Shown: piece after piece, positions 1 to 9,184 of the stretch
Layout: the number at the start of each line of letters is the position of its first letter
How positions within the stretch are numbered: position 1 is the stretch's first letter
DNA from: Protopterus annectens
Taxonomy: Eukaryota > Chordata > Ceratodontiformes > Protopteridae
Reading direction: 5' to 3'
Length of the DNA stretch: 64,000 bases
Assembly (NCBI RefSeq): GCF_019279795.1
Contig: NC_056733.1
Location: 1,120,776,907 to 1,120,840,906 of the forward strand
Made by a program: the position numbers and the translations under genes
Notes under the pieces: model-generated
The model's database searches: none
What the model was told of the DNA's origin: nothing
What the model saw: only the letters and a program-made list of their open reading frames with translations

Positions 1-377
1 AGATGTCTTCCTGGACATAGTCCACCAATGGGGCATTCAGATAGATCTGTTTGCCTCCCCTCAGAACAGACAACTACAGGTATTCTACTCAAGGTACCTC
101 TCCCCACAAACTTGGAGAGTGGATGCCTTCTCAATTTCATGGAAGGGGATGTTCCTGTATGCTTCCCCCTTTCCCCCAATACAGAAGATCCTGCTAAATA
201 TTCATCAGGACAAGCCAAAACGCTTGCTGCTGACCCCCTATTGACCAAGGCAGCACTGGTTCCCCCTTCTATTGTCACTACCCAAGGGCAATCACCACAA
301 GTTGCTCACAAGGTGGACCTCATCACACAACACAAGGGGTCTCTCATCCACACCCATCTGCAAACACTCAGTCTTAC
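1..377 (+). pseudogene. DIRS A: RNase H / Dam-like methylase C-terminal fragment
   Basis: The first bases read DVFLDIVHQWG and then IDLFAS, the same block that follows RNase H in the other DIRS copies here (WG...DLFAS...N). In DIRS elements this block is the putative N6-adenine-methyltransferase-like domain. Downstream the frame breaks, then matches the QDKPK and RQHWFP linker leading into the recombinase ORF. It ends at the PLE1 insertion. Fragment only, not functional. Confidence 0.75.
363..377. repeat. Left target-site duplication of PLE1
   Basis: aacactcagtcttac here against aacactgtttcttac at 4471-4485, 12 of 15 identical. The outer flanks on both sides match DIRS recombinase-leader sequence seen intact in DIRS B near 15560-15600, so the element is bounded by the two copies. 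Confidence 0.6.
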
Positions 378-463
378 AGAATAAAAACAACGAATAATTC
401 TGACTCTGCAGGATAATGGAGTTGAAGTATTTATTCAGAAGTGCAAGCCAACACAAATCATAA

Positions 464-497
464 GTGCTTTTGTCTCCTAAAAAGAGACTTAATCAGA
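464..497 (-). ncRNA. Hammerhead-ribozyme-like motif, PLE1 left arm (degenerate)
   Basis: On the minus strand the order is CTGATTA, then GTCTC, a TTTTTAG loop, GAGAC and AAAAGC. The 5-bp stem II is perfect, but the core is changed at two conserved places (CTGATGA to CTGATTA, GAAA to AAAA), so catalysis is unlikely. Position is near the 3' end of the PLE, where hammerhead motifs are known to occur in this class. Confidence 0.5.
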
Positions 498-625
498 TAA
501 AATACCCATACTACTTCCTTTATGTACATCACTCCTCAATTTAAATTAATTTCAATTGATTAAACAAATTGCTTCACTTCTTAAACAACTCTACACTCCT
601 TTGTTTATAGTAAAATACAAAAAGT

Positions 626-1059
626 CTAATTTTGTATGCCAAAATACAAAATCAAAAGATGTAATTTAGCTTTTGTAAATGTTTTCCAAGTTAAAACATC
701 CACTTTCTCCCTTAATACTGGTGCAATGGAAACTTGGTCATTGAGCCCTGGCAGTAATTTGATGTTTAATAACTGCCATATTAATTCCCTCTTCATAAGC
801 AACCTTTGCCAGTCACCATCCCTAGGGTTAATTTTTACCTTTTCTAAAAAGTTTAAAATTTTCACGTGTAGGAATGTTTTTTAAGGGCATTTGACACTCT
901 CTTTTTACTTATGTCATATAAATGTTCGTATATTCTTACTTTTAATGCCCTTTCGGTTTTCCCTATATAAAAGGCTGTGCAGTTTTCGCACCTAGCTAAA
1001 TAAACAATTTTACTTGTGGCCCAATTTCCATAAGCAAAATCTACCCTACTTTGCAACAT
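626..1059 (-). pseudogene. GIY-YIG endonuclease domain in PLE1 left arm
   Basis: Minus-strand reading frames contain KIVYLARCENCTAFYIGKTE with RIYEH following: the GIY/YIG pair (IVYLA...FYIGKT), a CxxC pair between them and the conserved Arg. After a frame change near 862 the C-terminal part continues (WQRLLMKRELIWQL). This domain nicks target DNA for Penelope insertion. It is only the C-terminal third of the protein, lying in the inverted partial copy, and is frameshifted. Confidence 0.75.
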
Positions 1060-1383
1060 ATTTGCCAGTACTATACTTTTTTTCTTTTACTATAAAACTA
1101 CACTGATTACAACAGCCCCAGGGTGTCCGTACCCTTATTTACTGAGTGAGGACCCACTCCCTCAAACAGTTATTTGAAAATTTTCCCCGTTTTGTAAGAA
1201 AAAACAGGTTCTTGTCCCACTAGTCCGTGAATCCCTTTACTAATTTTAAAGAAAAAATGATAGACTATCCGACTTTAAAAGAACTTTTTTTCTTTAGAGA
1301 AAAAGCTTTTTAACTTTAAATGCTTGCAGATAGAAATGGGGTACTTGAGGGAATGTACAAAATTAAAAATTGTACCTTAAGGT

Positions 1384-2060
1384 TTGAGGATGTACAAGTT
1401 TCCGTTTGAGTTATGTTATGCTGTGGTAATGATTGCTGATTTTTTTTTTGACAAATGTAGGTTAAAATTGATTTCCAGAATTATAAAGTACAATGACATT
1501 GCACTCGAAACCTTAGGATTAGAAATGGACGATTTAAACACGTCCATTTTGAATGATTTATTGTTTGATCAATATAAGTCTCTATATGAGAAAATAATAA
1601 GGGAGAAGGTGTAACAAAGATTTTACTAAGAAACAACAGAAACTTGAGGGAGATGTAAAACAGTATTCCCAGAAGAAGGTATACACTGTCCCATATTTAC
1701 ATGGTTTTAACGAAGGTATGAAGAATACAGTAACTAGGGAAGGTGGCCGGTCACCATCAGGTAATTTTCATAGGGGTTAGATGAGCTTGACTCATTTTCT
1801 CCTAGACTGCAGAGTTTTTGACCAGTACGACGGTCAGAGAGACTGGGCAGCAGGTCACGACGGACTATGGCTTCAGGGCAGGATCAACAGCTGTCTCCAA
1901 GGAAGGACAGCCACAGGAATGGGGCTGTGAGGAAGAAATGATTGAATATAGTGAGGATGGTATTATAGGGTCCTACAAAGGATTTAAAATATACAACTAC
2001 ACTGATCTCCCTTTAACTAAGGAGCATTTTTTATTATTTTCTAAAGGTTTCTAGTTTGTT
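1384..2060 (+). pseudogene. PLE1 N-terminal region
   Basis: Two plus-strand reading stretches (1384-1614 and 1818-2054) precede the RT. The first is not recognisable by itself. The second ends in PLTKEHFLLFSKGF, followed after a stop by FVPT, the block upstream of RT in Penelope proteins (LS...LLSKGL.F.PT); the same block is in PLE2 at about 38630-38680. Broken by stops. Assignment of the first stretch to the PLE is by position only. Confidence 0.5.
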
Positions 2061-2233
2061 CCTACAAGGTCAGGAGATGCAGCAAATTCTTTGGTAGAAT
2101 TCAAAATGTTCACTAGGAAATTGAATTTGGAGATGTACTTTACGGATCAGAATAAATTAATGAACCAACAGCAGACAGATCTTTACACTTTAGTAGTACG
2201 TTTAACCCCCCCTTTGTTTACCTTGAGCTTACC

Positions 2234-3033
2234 TTGATACAGGTATTTGAGAAGGCAGTTATGGACGAAATACATAAATTATTTTCTAAGGAAAAGATGT
2301 CTTCAAATCTTTCCAAAAAGGATTTGAGTGATGAAACCAGACAAAGGGGAGGTGTGTTTATATTTAAAGTGGAAGATTATAGAAATGTGATGAATTTACT
2401 ACCTAAGTGTTACATATTCCCCATTTTGATCAATGAAATTAATGTAGCGTATCAGAGAATAGATTCTTATTTAGAAGAATAAGTTTTAGATAATCATATT
2501 GACATGAACATTTTTCAGTTCTTGCAACAACCTAAACCTATAATCCCAAATATTTTTGGGATTCCAAAGGTCCATAAATGTGTAACAAACCCTCCATTTA
2601 GGCGGATAGTATCAGCTAGATGCTCTAAAAACCCACTCCATTGCTGTGTTAATAGATAAATGGGTAAAAGTGGTAAACAATGCCCCCCCACTTGGTGAAG
2701 GATTTGTGGGATTTTTTAAGTAAACTTGAGAGTCTGTGGAAGAAGGAGCGCATCTTTTTAACAATTGATGTGGTAGACCTTTTTTCCACAATACCCAAAA
2801 AGGAGGGTTTACACTATTTCCAAGAGATTTTATGGCTAAGTTCCTCTTTATCAAAAGAACAAATTTCCATTGTTGGAGAATCTGTAGAAATTGTTAGAGA
2901 ATAACTTTGTTAATTTTGAAGGCGAATGTTATCAACAAATTACAGGGATAGCTATGGGGGCATCATGTGCCCCAGTCTTTGCCAACAATGTCATGTTAGG
3001 ATGGGAAAAAGTTTGTTTCCCAGTCCATTTGCC

Positions 3034-3066
<33 letters not shown>

Positions 3067-3400
3067 AGTTTCTTGGACAATATATTTCTTTTGTGGGACG
3101 GGCTAGGAGGACGGAGACCAAAATTTGTGCACTATTTGAATGGTTGTTCTATTTTAAGTTCACTTACACTCGTAGTCATGAAGGGATCAGTTATTTAGAT
3201 ACTTGGATATCTCATGCTACTAGTGGTTTTAAGTCCAATATTTTTAGGAAGGACACATTTTGTAATGCATAGTAACCACCCACAGTCCCACAAAAGAAGT
3301 TTGGTCAAAGGACAAGCTATCCGAATAGCTAGAATGACATCTGTGTATGATGATCTTTGGGGTGAGCTTTTAAAGCTAAAGGAAATTTTAGTAGATTGAG
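2234..3400 (+). pseudogene. PLE1 reverse transcriptase (broken)
   Basis: Fragments in order: FKVEDYRNVM (about 2360), FGIPKVHK (about 2555), LTIDVVDLFSTIP (about 2757, motif A with its Asp), TGIAMGASCAPVFAN (about 2940, a Penelope RT signature), FLDNIFLLWDG (about 3070, motif C with the second Asp changed to Asn), then HSHHPQSHKRSLVKGQ-type thumb sequence (about 3270-3320). Several frame changes, a short TA repeat near 3040 and a loss between 2620 and 2650 break the gene. Clear Penelope RT rather than LINE RT because of the GIAMGASCAP block and the GIY-YIG partner. Confidence 0.8.
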
Positions 3401-3742
3401 GGTATCCAGAAAAAATTTTGATGATCAAATTAAAGAAGTATATGGAAGGTGAGGGACAAAATATCACCCTTTGCTAGGCAATGAAATGCTAAGGGTAAGA
3501 GAAGCCCCCCAAAAGTCCAGTATGAAAAAACTTTAGTACTAGAACACAATCAGTATTCAAGCTATATTAAGGGAATTGTAAAAAGAAATTGGAACATCTT
3601 TAAAGTTAAAGGGGTCCACGGACTAGTGGGACAAGAACCTGTTTTTTCTTACAAAACAGAGAAAAATTTCAAACAACTGTTTGAGGCAGTGGGTCCTCAC
3701 TCAGTAAATAAGGGTATGACACCCTGTGGCTAATCAGTGTAG

Positions 3743-4200
3743 TTGTATAGTAAAAGAAAAAAAAGTATAGTACTGACCAATATGTTGCAATGTAGGGTAG
3801 ATTTTGCTTATGGAAATTGTGCCACAAGTAAAATTGTTTACTTAGCTAGGTATGAAAACTGCACAGCCTTTTATATAGAGAAAACTGAAAGGGCATTAAA
3901 AGTAAGAATATACGAACATGAGAGTCAAATGTCCTTTACAGACATTCCTGTATATGTGAACATTTTAAACGTTTTTCTTTTGGAATTTTAGAGAAGGTAA
4001 AAATTAACCCTAGGGATGGTGACTGGCAAAGGTCGCTTACGAAGAGGGAATTAATATGGCAGTTGAGATTAAATGCCACATTACTGCCAGGGCTCAGTGA
4101 CCAAGTTTCCATTGCACTAGTATTTAGGGAAAAAGCGGATGTTTTGACTTTAGAAAGTTTTAACATAGCTAAGTTATACTTTTTGACTTTGTATTTGTGC
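3743..4200 (+). pseudogene. PLE1 GIY-YIG endonuclease domain
   Basis: Contains KIVYLARYENCTAFYIEKTE and RIYEH. The YIG glycine is changed to Glu (FYIEKT against FYIGKT in the inverted copy). The frame is lost near 3930, but the C-terminal block (DWQRSLTKRELIWQLRLN-like, about 4020-4075) can be followed to the end of the ORF near 4200. It follows the RT, as in standard PLE organisation. Confidence 0.75.
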
Positions 4201-4342
4201 ATACAAAATCCTTTTTGTATTTTACTGTAAACAAAGGAGTGTAGGGTTAAGAAATGAAGTAATTTGTTTAATCAATTGAAGTTAATTATTTTAAATTGAG
4301 GTTTGATGTATATAAAGGAAGGAAGTAGTATAGGTATTTTAT

Positions 4343-4375
4343 CTGATGAAGTCTCTTTTTATTAGATGAAAGCGC
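4343..4375 (+). ncRNA. Hammerhead-ribozyme-like motif at the PLE1 3' end
   Basis: Order is CTGATGA, GTCT, a 9-10 nt loop, AGAT, GAAA, GCGCC. The conserved core boxes CUGAUGA and GAAA are both intact. Stem II is short, with one G-U pair. I could not identify a convincing cleavage strand for stem III, so activity is not claimed. Penelope elements are known to carry such motifs. Confidence 0.55.
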
Positions 4376-4485
4376 CTATGATTTGTGTTGGCTTGTACTT
4401 CTGAATACTTCAACTCCATTATCCTGCAGGGTCGGAATTATTTGTTTTTATACTATTGGATTTACTTTGTAACACTGTTTCTTAC

Positions 4486-5530
4486 CTGTGGGTGATTAAA
4501 CTTCTGATCACTTTCAGACACCTTTACTCAGAGAATGTACTATCTGTTTTGCAGGAGACCTACTACCAGGAGATCCTATTTATACAAATGGAAAAGGTTC
4601 TCCACTTGGTGTTTTAAAAGGCAACTAGACCCCTTTCAAACAGGTATACATCTAGTTTTGTCCTGTGTGTGAGCTCCTGAAGTCTGAACTTTCATATTCT
4701 TCAGTGAAAGTCTACTTGTCTGTTGTCTCAGCCTGTTTACCTCTTGATCCACCCTTGTTATCCAGATTAGAGGTGAAGGTTTTTCTTAAGGGGGCCCTTC
4801 ACATCAAACCACCAAGGAAACCCATACCTCCTCGTTGGGACTTGAATTTCATTCTGGAGAAACTTACAACCAGCAGCTTCAGCTACATTAAAAATGTGTA
4901 CCTGGAAAACTGTTCTGCTAGTACCCCTGACTGCAGCCAGGAGAGTCTCAGAATTACAAGCTGTCATGGCTGTCCCTCCTTAGCTCATTTTCCAAAAGGA
5001 TAGGATTTCTCTGTGCACTAACCCCTCCTTCATGCCTAAAGTGGTCAATGAACCAGTGTATTCATTTACCCACATTCTGTCCTTGACCACAGAATGACAG
5101 TGAGAGAATGATTCATTCCCTAGAGGTTCACAGGCAACTTAGGTTCTGTCTGGATAAGACTAAGGATATTAGAAAGTCCAAACAGCTCTGTGTCCTTTCA
5201 CCTCAGGGCCCTGGGGAAAGTGGTGCCCAAGCAGACTATATCTTCTTGGATATCCAAAACTATTTTCTTCTGCTACTCCTTCCATTGGAGACAGTTACCA
5301 TATGCCATGAGAGCCCACTCTACCAGTGCAGTGGCCTCCTCAGGGACTTTCCTAAAAGGTCTAAATACAGCCACCATCCTAGAGGCAGCAAACATGGTCC
5401 TCAGTCCACACTTTCACTAAACACTATAAATTGGATTGCATCTCCAGAGCTAGGTCAGGATTTACCAAAGCCATCCTCCACGGATTCTTGGAGACTGCAA
5501 CTTATTCCTCCACCCATATCACAGTTGAGC
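4486..5530 (+). pseudogene. DIRS A tyrosine recombinase (broken)
   Basis: DIRS integrase of the tyrosine recombinase family, which joins circular DNA into the genome. Visible blocks: N-terminal SAM-like part (CELLKSELSYSSVKVYLS at 4665), RPIPPRWDLNFILEKL-like linker (about 4825), the SAR box now lying across a frame change (about 4930), TNPSFMPKVVNE (about 5020), AHSTSAVASSG (about 5308; box II HxxR has become HxxS) and SVHTFTKHYKLD with the nucleophile Tyr (about 5405-5435). Multiple stops. Confidence 0.8.
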
Positions 5531-5550
5531 TTTGGTACTCTCCCACATGA

Positions 5551-5638
5551 GAATACTGCAGTATGAGAATAGAAGGACATAGAATAGTTGTGTAAAATCT
5601 TAACATAACCATAGATGTCCTTCCATGTTGCAGTATTC
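5551..5638. repeat. DIRS A internal complementary region (ICR)
   Basis: Runs from gaatactgcagtatgagaat to catgttgcagtattc. Its left half is complementary to the left element end (atgtccttctattctcat type) and its right half to the right end (ggttatggtaagattttacacaactatt at 5920-5946). The two meet at gaaggacat/agaatagttg, the expected circle-junction copy used in DIRS replication. Confidence 0.75.
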
Positions 5639-5737
5639 CCATCCCTCCCACCTCCCTCCCTATAGGATCTTTTCCCTTATCTGGATGGCATCTTTTCAGC
5701 TGACCTTAGACTATTGTCTGACTGTGCATTCAGTTCT

Positions 5738-5948
5738 GAGGTCTGTGCGTGCAGACATCACATTTATGGCACATGGTTTTTGGCCCCCTGAGTGTGACGT
5801 CCCATGCACCTTACGGCAGTCAGGCTAAACTACTGTATATGAGCCAGATGTTTGGGTCAACTGAGGTGCAGGATCCCACATGTGAGAATGCCGCAACATG
5901 GAAGAGAATGACATCTATGGTTATGGTAAGATTTTACACAACTATTAT
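5738..5948. repeat. DIRS A right terminal inverted repeat
   Basis: Ends gccgcaacatggaagagaatgacatctatggttatggtaag...acaactattat, the same terminus as DIRS C at 21900-21966. The matching left repeat lies outside the window. Confidence 0.7.
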
Positions 5949-6029
5949 TTTTGTTTGGATTAAGGATTAGTTGGTTATGGATTAATCACTGTTCAGTGGT
6001 GGAAAAGGAAGTCTTTGTTGAGAGAGTGA

Positions 6030-6043
6030 AAATCAGTAAGGTT
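6030..6043. repeat. Target-site duplication of PLE3 (left copy)
   Basis: aaatcagtaaggtt at 6030-6043 is repeated exactly at 7062-7075. Joining the flanks restores continuous L2 sequence across the site. Confidence 0.85.
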
Positions 6044-6201
6044 CGAAAATAGCAACAGTACCAAAAATAAAACACAGCACCACGGATCTATAAAGGCTGC
6101 CTTCTTGCTTCATAAACTCCACCAATAATTCCAGGAACCATCGAAAAACAAGAGTGGCAAAATATGAACTTTATTCCATAACAAAAATAAAAAAGGATTG
6201 A

Positions 6202-6234
6202 GCGCTTTTGTCTCCGTACCGGAGACCTCTTCAG
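6202..6234 (-). ncRNA. Hammerhead-ribozyme-like motif in PLE3 (degenerate)
   Basis: Minus strand order is CTGAAGA, GTCTCC, loop GGTAC, GGAGAC, AAAAGCGC. Stem II is a strong 6-bp helix of different sequence from the PLE2 motif, but the core is altered (CTGAAGA, and AAAA in place of GAAA). Confidence 0.5.
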
Positions 6235-6389
6235 AATCAAAAAAAGCAATCAATGGCATTCATTTATATCATAGCCAATAACAATGATTAATGTGCTTTG
6301 CATAATTGATTGATAATTAACTATCCACCATTCCTTTAAAGTGCTTTAACAACCTGTATTGAATGTTGGTATAAATCTCTTCATACATA

Positions 6390-6640
6390 GGTATATTCCT
6401 AGAATAAAATGTACAATACATAAATATAAACATATATAAAAAAATATATGAATATATATAATACAATACATGAACTAGAACTAATCTAAAATATATATAT
6501 ATAAACGTATATTCTGATGAAAAATGTATATAATAGAATATAAAAAATGTATATAAATATATAAAGTCTAAATATAAAAAATATATATAAATATATACAT
6601 GTAAAATACATTTGTATGCATATAAAAGGAATATATACAA
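6390..6640. repeat. AT-rich low-complexity tract
   Basis: Imperfect runs of tatata, ataaatata and similar units inside PLE3. The open frames here (many Tyr, Ile and Phe) are products of base composition, not genes. Confidence 0.7.
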
Positions 6641-6699
6641 CCCTAACTGTACAGTAACAGCCTGCTAGTAGATGTACGTACAATAAGATTATGCATGTG

Positions 6700-7050
6700 T
6701 GTATGGTTTCCTAGGGTCCTGGGATAACAATTTTAATGCTGGTAATGTAGAAATATTGTCCCTTTCCACTACATGCATCTAGTTTTAATTGCCACATCAT
6801 TTCCCTATATGTCAATCTAGTTTCCCAGTCACCTCCTCTTTCTAAAGGTTCCACTATCTCTAATACCCAGAATTTAAAATTCGCTTCCATACAGACTAAT
6901 GAATCCCTATATAGTGCATTATTTTCATTTTTGCGATTGATGTCCCTGATGTGTTTATAGATTCGTTTCCTTAGGTGTCTTTCAGTCTTCCCAATGTAAT
7001 AACGCCAACAGGATTTGCAGTAGGCCAGGTATACAACTCCTTTTGTAAGT
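6700..7050 (-). pseudogene. PLE3 GIY-YIG endonuclease domain
   Basis: Minus-strand translation gives KGVVYLAYCKSCWRYYIGKT, then ER.LR.RIYKHI, then a C-terminal block ending in GDWETRLTYREMMWQLKL. GIY (VVYL) and YIG pairs, the CxxC pair and the Arg are all present over about 110 codons without an obvious stop until near 6720. This is the best-preserved GIY-YIG domain in the window, although the upstream RT is absent. Confidence 0.75.
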
Positions 7051-7075
7051 AATTTTTTTGTAAATCAGTAAGGTT

Positions 7076-7740
7076 ATCAGAAAGGGTAATAAGATTAGAA
7101 TCATCAGCATATTGGATTAGTGATGAGGAGCTGTAGGTGGAGCGTAGATTGTTAGTAAAAATATTAAAGAGAAGGGGGCCTAGAATGGATCCTTGGGGGA
7201 CACCTGTGTGGATAGGTAAGAAAGGCGAGAAGGAGATCTGCCATCTAACAGATTGCTGTCATTAAGAAAACTAGAGAACCAGAGAGTGGTGGATGTGGAG
7301 AGGTTAAGTTCAGTTAGGAGCTTGAGTTGGGAGACTGTGTCAAAGGCTATGGAGTGGTCATGGAAGAGAGACAACACCAGTTTCTCTTGCTTCTGCTATA
7401 GTCTGGATGAAGGACAGAAGGACTGTTGATGCGCTATGATGGGATCTAAATCCATGTTGAGGGGGTGAGGAGGTTTTCCTGAAGTAGATAATTAAGAGGT
7501 TGTCTATGAATGCACTTCTCTAGAATTTTTGAGAGAGGGGAGAGGATGGCTATTGGTTGGAAGTTAGAAGGGTCGGTGGAGTTACCTCCTTTGTGAAGTG
7601 GTATTGCATAAAAGGAATTCCAGCTGTCAGAGACTGAGGAATGTTTGATTGGTTGATAAGGATAGAGATGGGATATGCTGTAGAATTGACTGCAAGTCTG
7701 AAGAATTTTTTTTTTGGTGGGGAGTAAGTTGTCAAAGGAG
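7076..7740 (-). pseudogene. L2-type LINE reverse transcriptase
   Basis: Motifs in order on the minus strand: TPPTLLTSNQPIAILSPLSK (about 7560), LEKCI..QPLNYLL, AFDTVSQLKLLTELNL (about 7340; motif A Asp present), WFSSFLND (about 7280), a PKDP block where PQGS is expected (about 7190), and QYADDSNLITLSDNL (about 7110; YADD motif intact). Frame changes between them. The palm ends at the PLE3 insertion. Confidence 0.75.
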
Positions 7741-7752
7741 GGAGAGCATGGT

Positions 7753-8690
7753 TTAAGTTTCTACAAAAGGGATTTTATATAGGCAGTACAAACAGGTTTC
7801 AGGTAGAAGGCTGTTTGGAGGCAGGTGGAGGGGGTTGGGGGTTGTTGTCTTGGGGAGGTAGTTTGCTAATAGTCTATGAAATAGTTGTTTAATAGCAGTT
7901 TCATGGTGTTTTATTAGGGAAGGGGTTGGGGTAGAAGGTCTCCCTGGATGGAGAATATTGTTCAGTGTGCTAAGACTTTTTTGGGTTAGAATAGTGGGTA
8001 GATCAGGCATCTTGATAGAATTTTATTTTGTCCTGGATAAGTTTTTGTTAGGTTTCTTATTTGTATTTAAGGAGGAGAGAAAAAGATTTTGACTTTATCC
8101 ACTGTTTCCAGGTGCTGTCTCTAAGTTTCATAGTGAAAAGGGTATCTTTAGAGAGCCAGACAATGGGATTAGATTTGGTCCTAATTTTCCTGATGGGTGC
8201 TAAGGCATTTAGTATGTTTTAGGAAAATATTGTTAAACACAAGAACAGCACCATTTAGAGGAAGGTTATATAGGTGAGACCAATTGACGGGAGAATTGGT
8301 TGAAAGTTTTGGCATTGAAGTTGGACAGGTTGCAACAGTTTCTATAGAGGTAGGTTTCTGAGATTTGAGAAAGTAGTCTTTAATATTGAGATAGGGACGT
8401 GATCACTTAATGAGTCTGGCAAAGTGATGGGGTTATGGTGCTAATTTGGGTTGGAAGTTAAAATCCAATCGAGAGTGGAGCTGGAGTTTTGTGGTTTTGA
8501 GCAGGAGATGAGTTGACTAAAGCCTAAAAGGTTAATACCAAGGCTAGGGCAGTTGGGAGAGAGTTTATTCCAGCCAATATTGATGTCACCTAGTATGATT
8601 GTCTCATGATGTATGACCTACATGTGCATAGTTTGGCAGGCTATTAAGCAGTTGAAGCAAAAGTTCTTAAAATGTGACAATGTAAACTCC
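7753..8690 (-). pseudogene. L2-type LINE endonuclease and linker remnant
   Basis: From about 8690 down: GDINIGWNKL-like sequence (about 8580, in place of the APE GDFN motif), SSSTLDWILTSNPN (about 8450-8480), then IRTKSNPIVWLSKDTLFTMK (about 8130-8190), the conserved linker before RT. 7753-8010 is an open Thr/Pro-rich stretch in the same linker. Heavily decayed; the start of the endonuclease is missing. Confidence 0.65.
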
Positions 8691-8895
8691 ATTTACACTA
8701 ATCGCTGTCGGTACTTTTATCGCTGATCACTTCCCAAATATGAAAAACAATGTGCATGGTTTTCTCAGTAAACAAACTTTGGGTCATAAGTGCACTGGCT
8801 ACAATTAAATTGTGCAAATACATTAATGTCTTCAGATGGTCAGGGAGGCTACTACTTTACTTACCACATTTTCAAACTCATTTCACTGTACCTTT

Positions 8896-9072
8896 TAAAT
8901 CTTCCATCTCTCTCTGCAGACTGCTCAGACCTTCAAGGATTAATTGCTTATTCCGGTCAGACAACTCATCTTCAAGTAAAAGTAGTCGGAGGTGTGGCGG
9001 GGGATAAACTTTGCCGTTGCTTGAAATAACCTTTAATTTTTCCACAATGAGCAGATTTCCCTTGGCCATCTG
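8896..9072 (-). CDS. Candidate host exon, unrecognised, coiled-coil-like
   Basis: A minus-strand frame reads AKGNLLIVEKLKVISSNGKV, then YPPPHLRLLLLEDELSDRN and LILEGLSSLQREMEDLK, charged and heptad-like at the end. It is followed by aaaag/gtacag, a plausible splice donor, and preceded near 9115 by tctgcag/gtgc, a plausible acceptor. A neighbouring frame is also open upstream to about 9184, so an indel may have shifted the start. It matches no transposon protein in this window. I do not recognise the gene; exon status is an inference. Confidence 0.35.
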
Positions 9073-9184
9073 CTTGCACCTGCAGACTTTCCTCCCATGA
9101 GGATTTGCTAGTTGGGGGAAGAGTTGTCTTTGCAGATGAAAGATGCATAGTTTCCATGCCTTTCATCCTTGTATTATTTTTCAA

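Larger units (their letters stand above)
378..1245 (-). repeat. PLE1 left inverted arm (partial 3' copy of the element)
   Basis: The reverse complement aligns with 3590-4470 through the shared 3' end (tcctgcaggataatggag type sequence near 405-425 and 4410-4432), the hammerhead-like motif, the GIY-YIG domain and the stretch around cacggactagtgggacaag (about 1207-1232 against 3617-3635). Similarity stops near 1245, where plus-strand 5' sequence of the element begins. Terminal partial copies in direct or inverted order are a known habit of Penelope elements. Confidence 0.8.
378..4470 (+). mobile_element. PLE1: Penelope-like element with inverted copies of its 3' end on both sides
   Basis: Plus-strand order is N-terminal ORF pieces (1384-2060), RT (2234-3400), GIY-YIG endonuclease (3743-3900), hammerhead-like motif (4343-4375) and 3' end (about 4456). 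The first about 870 bases (378-1245) are an inverted copy of the 3' part, including a second GIY-YIG domain. The whole unit sits in the DIRS A recombinase region between near-identical 15-bp flanks (363-377 and 4471-4485, 12 of 15 matching), which I read as the target duplication. Many stops and frameshifts; the RT catalytic motif C is altered to FLDN. Confidence 0.85.
3590..4470 (+). repeat. PLE1 right arm (3' end of the element)
   Basis: Plus-strand 3' end of the element, inverted relative to 378-1245. It includes the GIY-YIG domain, the hammerhead-like motif and the terminal sequence around tcctgcagggtcgg (4422-4435). Confidence 0.8.
1..5948 (+). mobile_element. DIRS A: 3' part of a DIRS-like tyrosine-recombinase retrotransposon, split by a Penelope element
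   Basis: The element enters from the left edge in its methylase-like domain (1-377), is interrupted by PLE1 at 378-4470, and resumes with the tyrosine recombinase at about 4486-5530. An internal complementary region lies at 5551-5638 and the right terminal repeat ends near 5948 with the family end sequence acaactattat. Gag and RT lie outside the window. All coding parts carry stops and frameshifts, so the copy is dead. Assignment rests on protein-level similarity to DIRS C and D in this same window and on the ICR/terminal-repeat layout typical of DIRS. Confidence 0.85.
6044..7061 (-). mobile_element. PLE3: 5'-truncated Penelope-like element
   Basis: Minus strand: begins in the GIY-YIG domain (about 7050), continues through an AT-rich spacer (6390-6640), a hammerhead-like motif (6202-6234) and the 3' tail (6044-6180). 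RT is missing, as expected from 5' truncation. Flanked by a perfect 14-bp target duplication inside the L2 LINE. Confidence 0.85.
5949..8690 (-). mobile_element. L2-type LINE (5'-truncated), split by PLE3
   Basis: Minus-strand order is endonuclease remnant (about 8690-8400), linker with SKDTLF.M..R..TW (about 8100-8180), RT (about 7740-7076), then 5949-6043 after the PLE3 insertion (LTDFHSLNKDFLFHH). The RT shows PIAILSPLSKILEKCI, AFDTVSQLKLL, WFSSFLND and QYADDSNL, fitting L2-like LINEs better than the CR1-type LINEs elsewhere in the window. Many stops. Its 3' end is cut at the DIRS A terminus. Confidence 0.75.

Noticed and set aside
6317-6683. Two overlapping minus-strand open frames of about 65-107 codons, rich in Tyr, Ile and Phe, suggesting a membrane protein
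   Set aside because: They lie in an imperfect TA-rich tract inside PLE3; length and composition follow from the low-complexity DNA.
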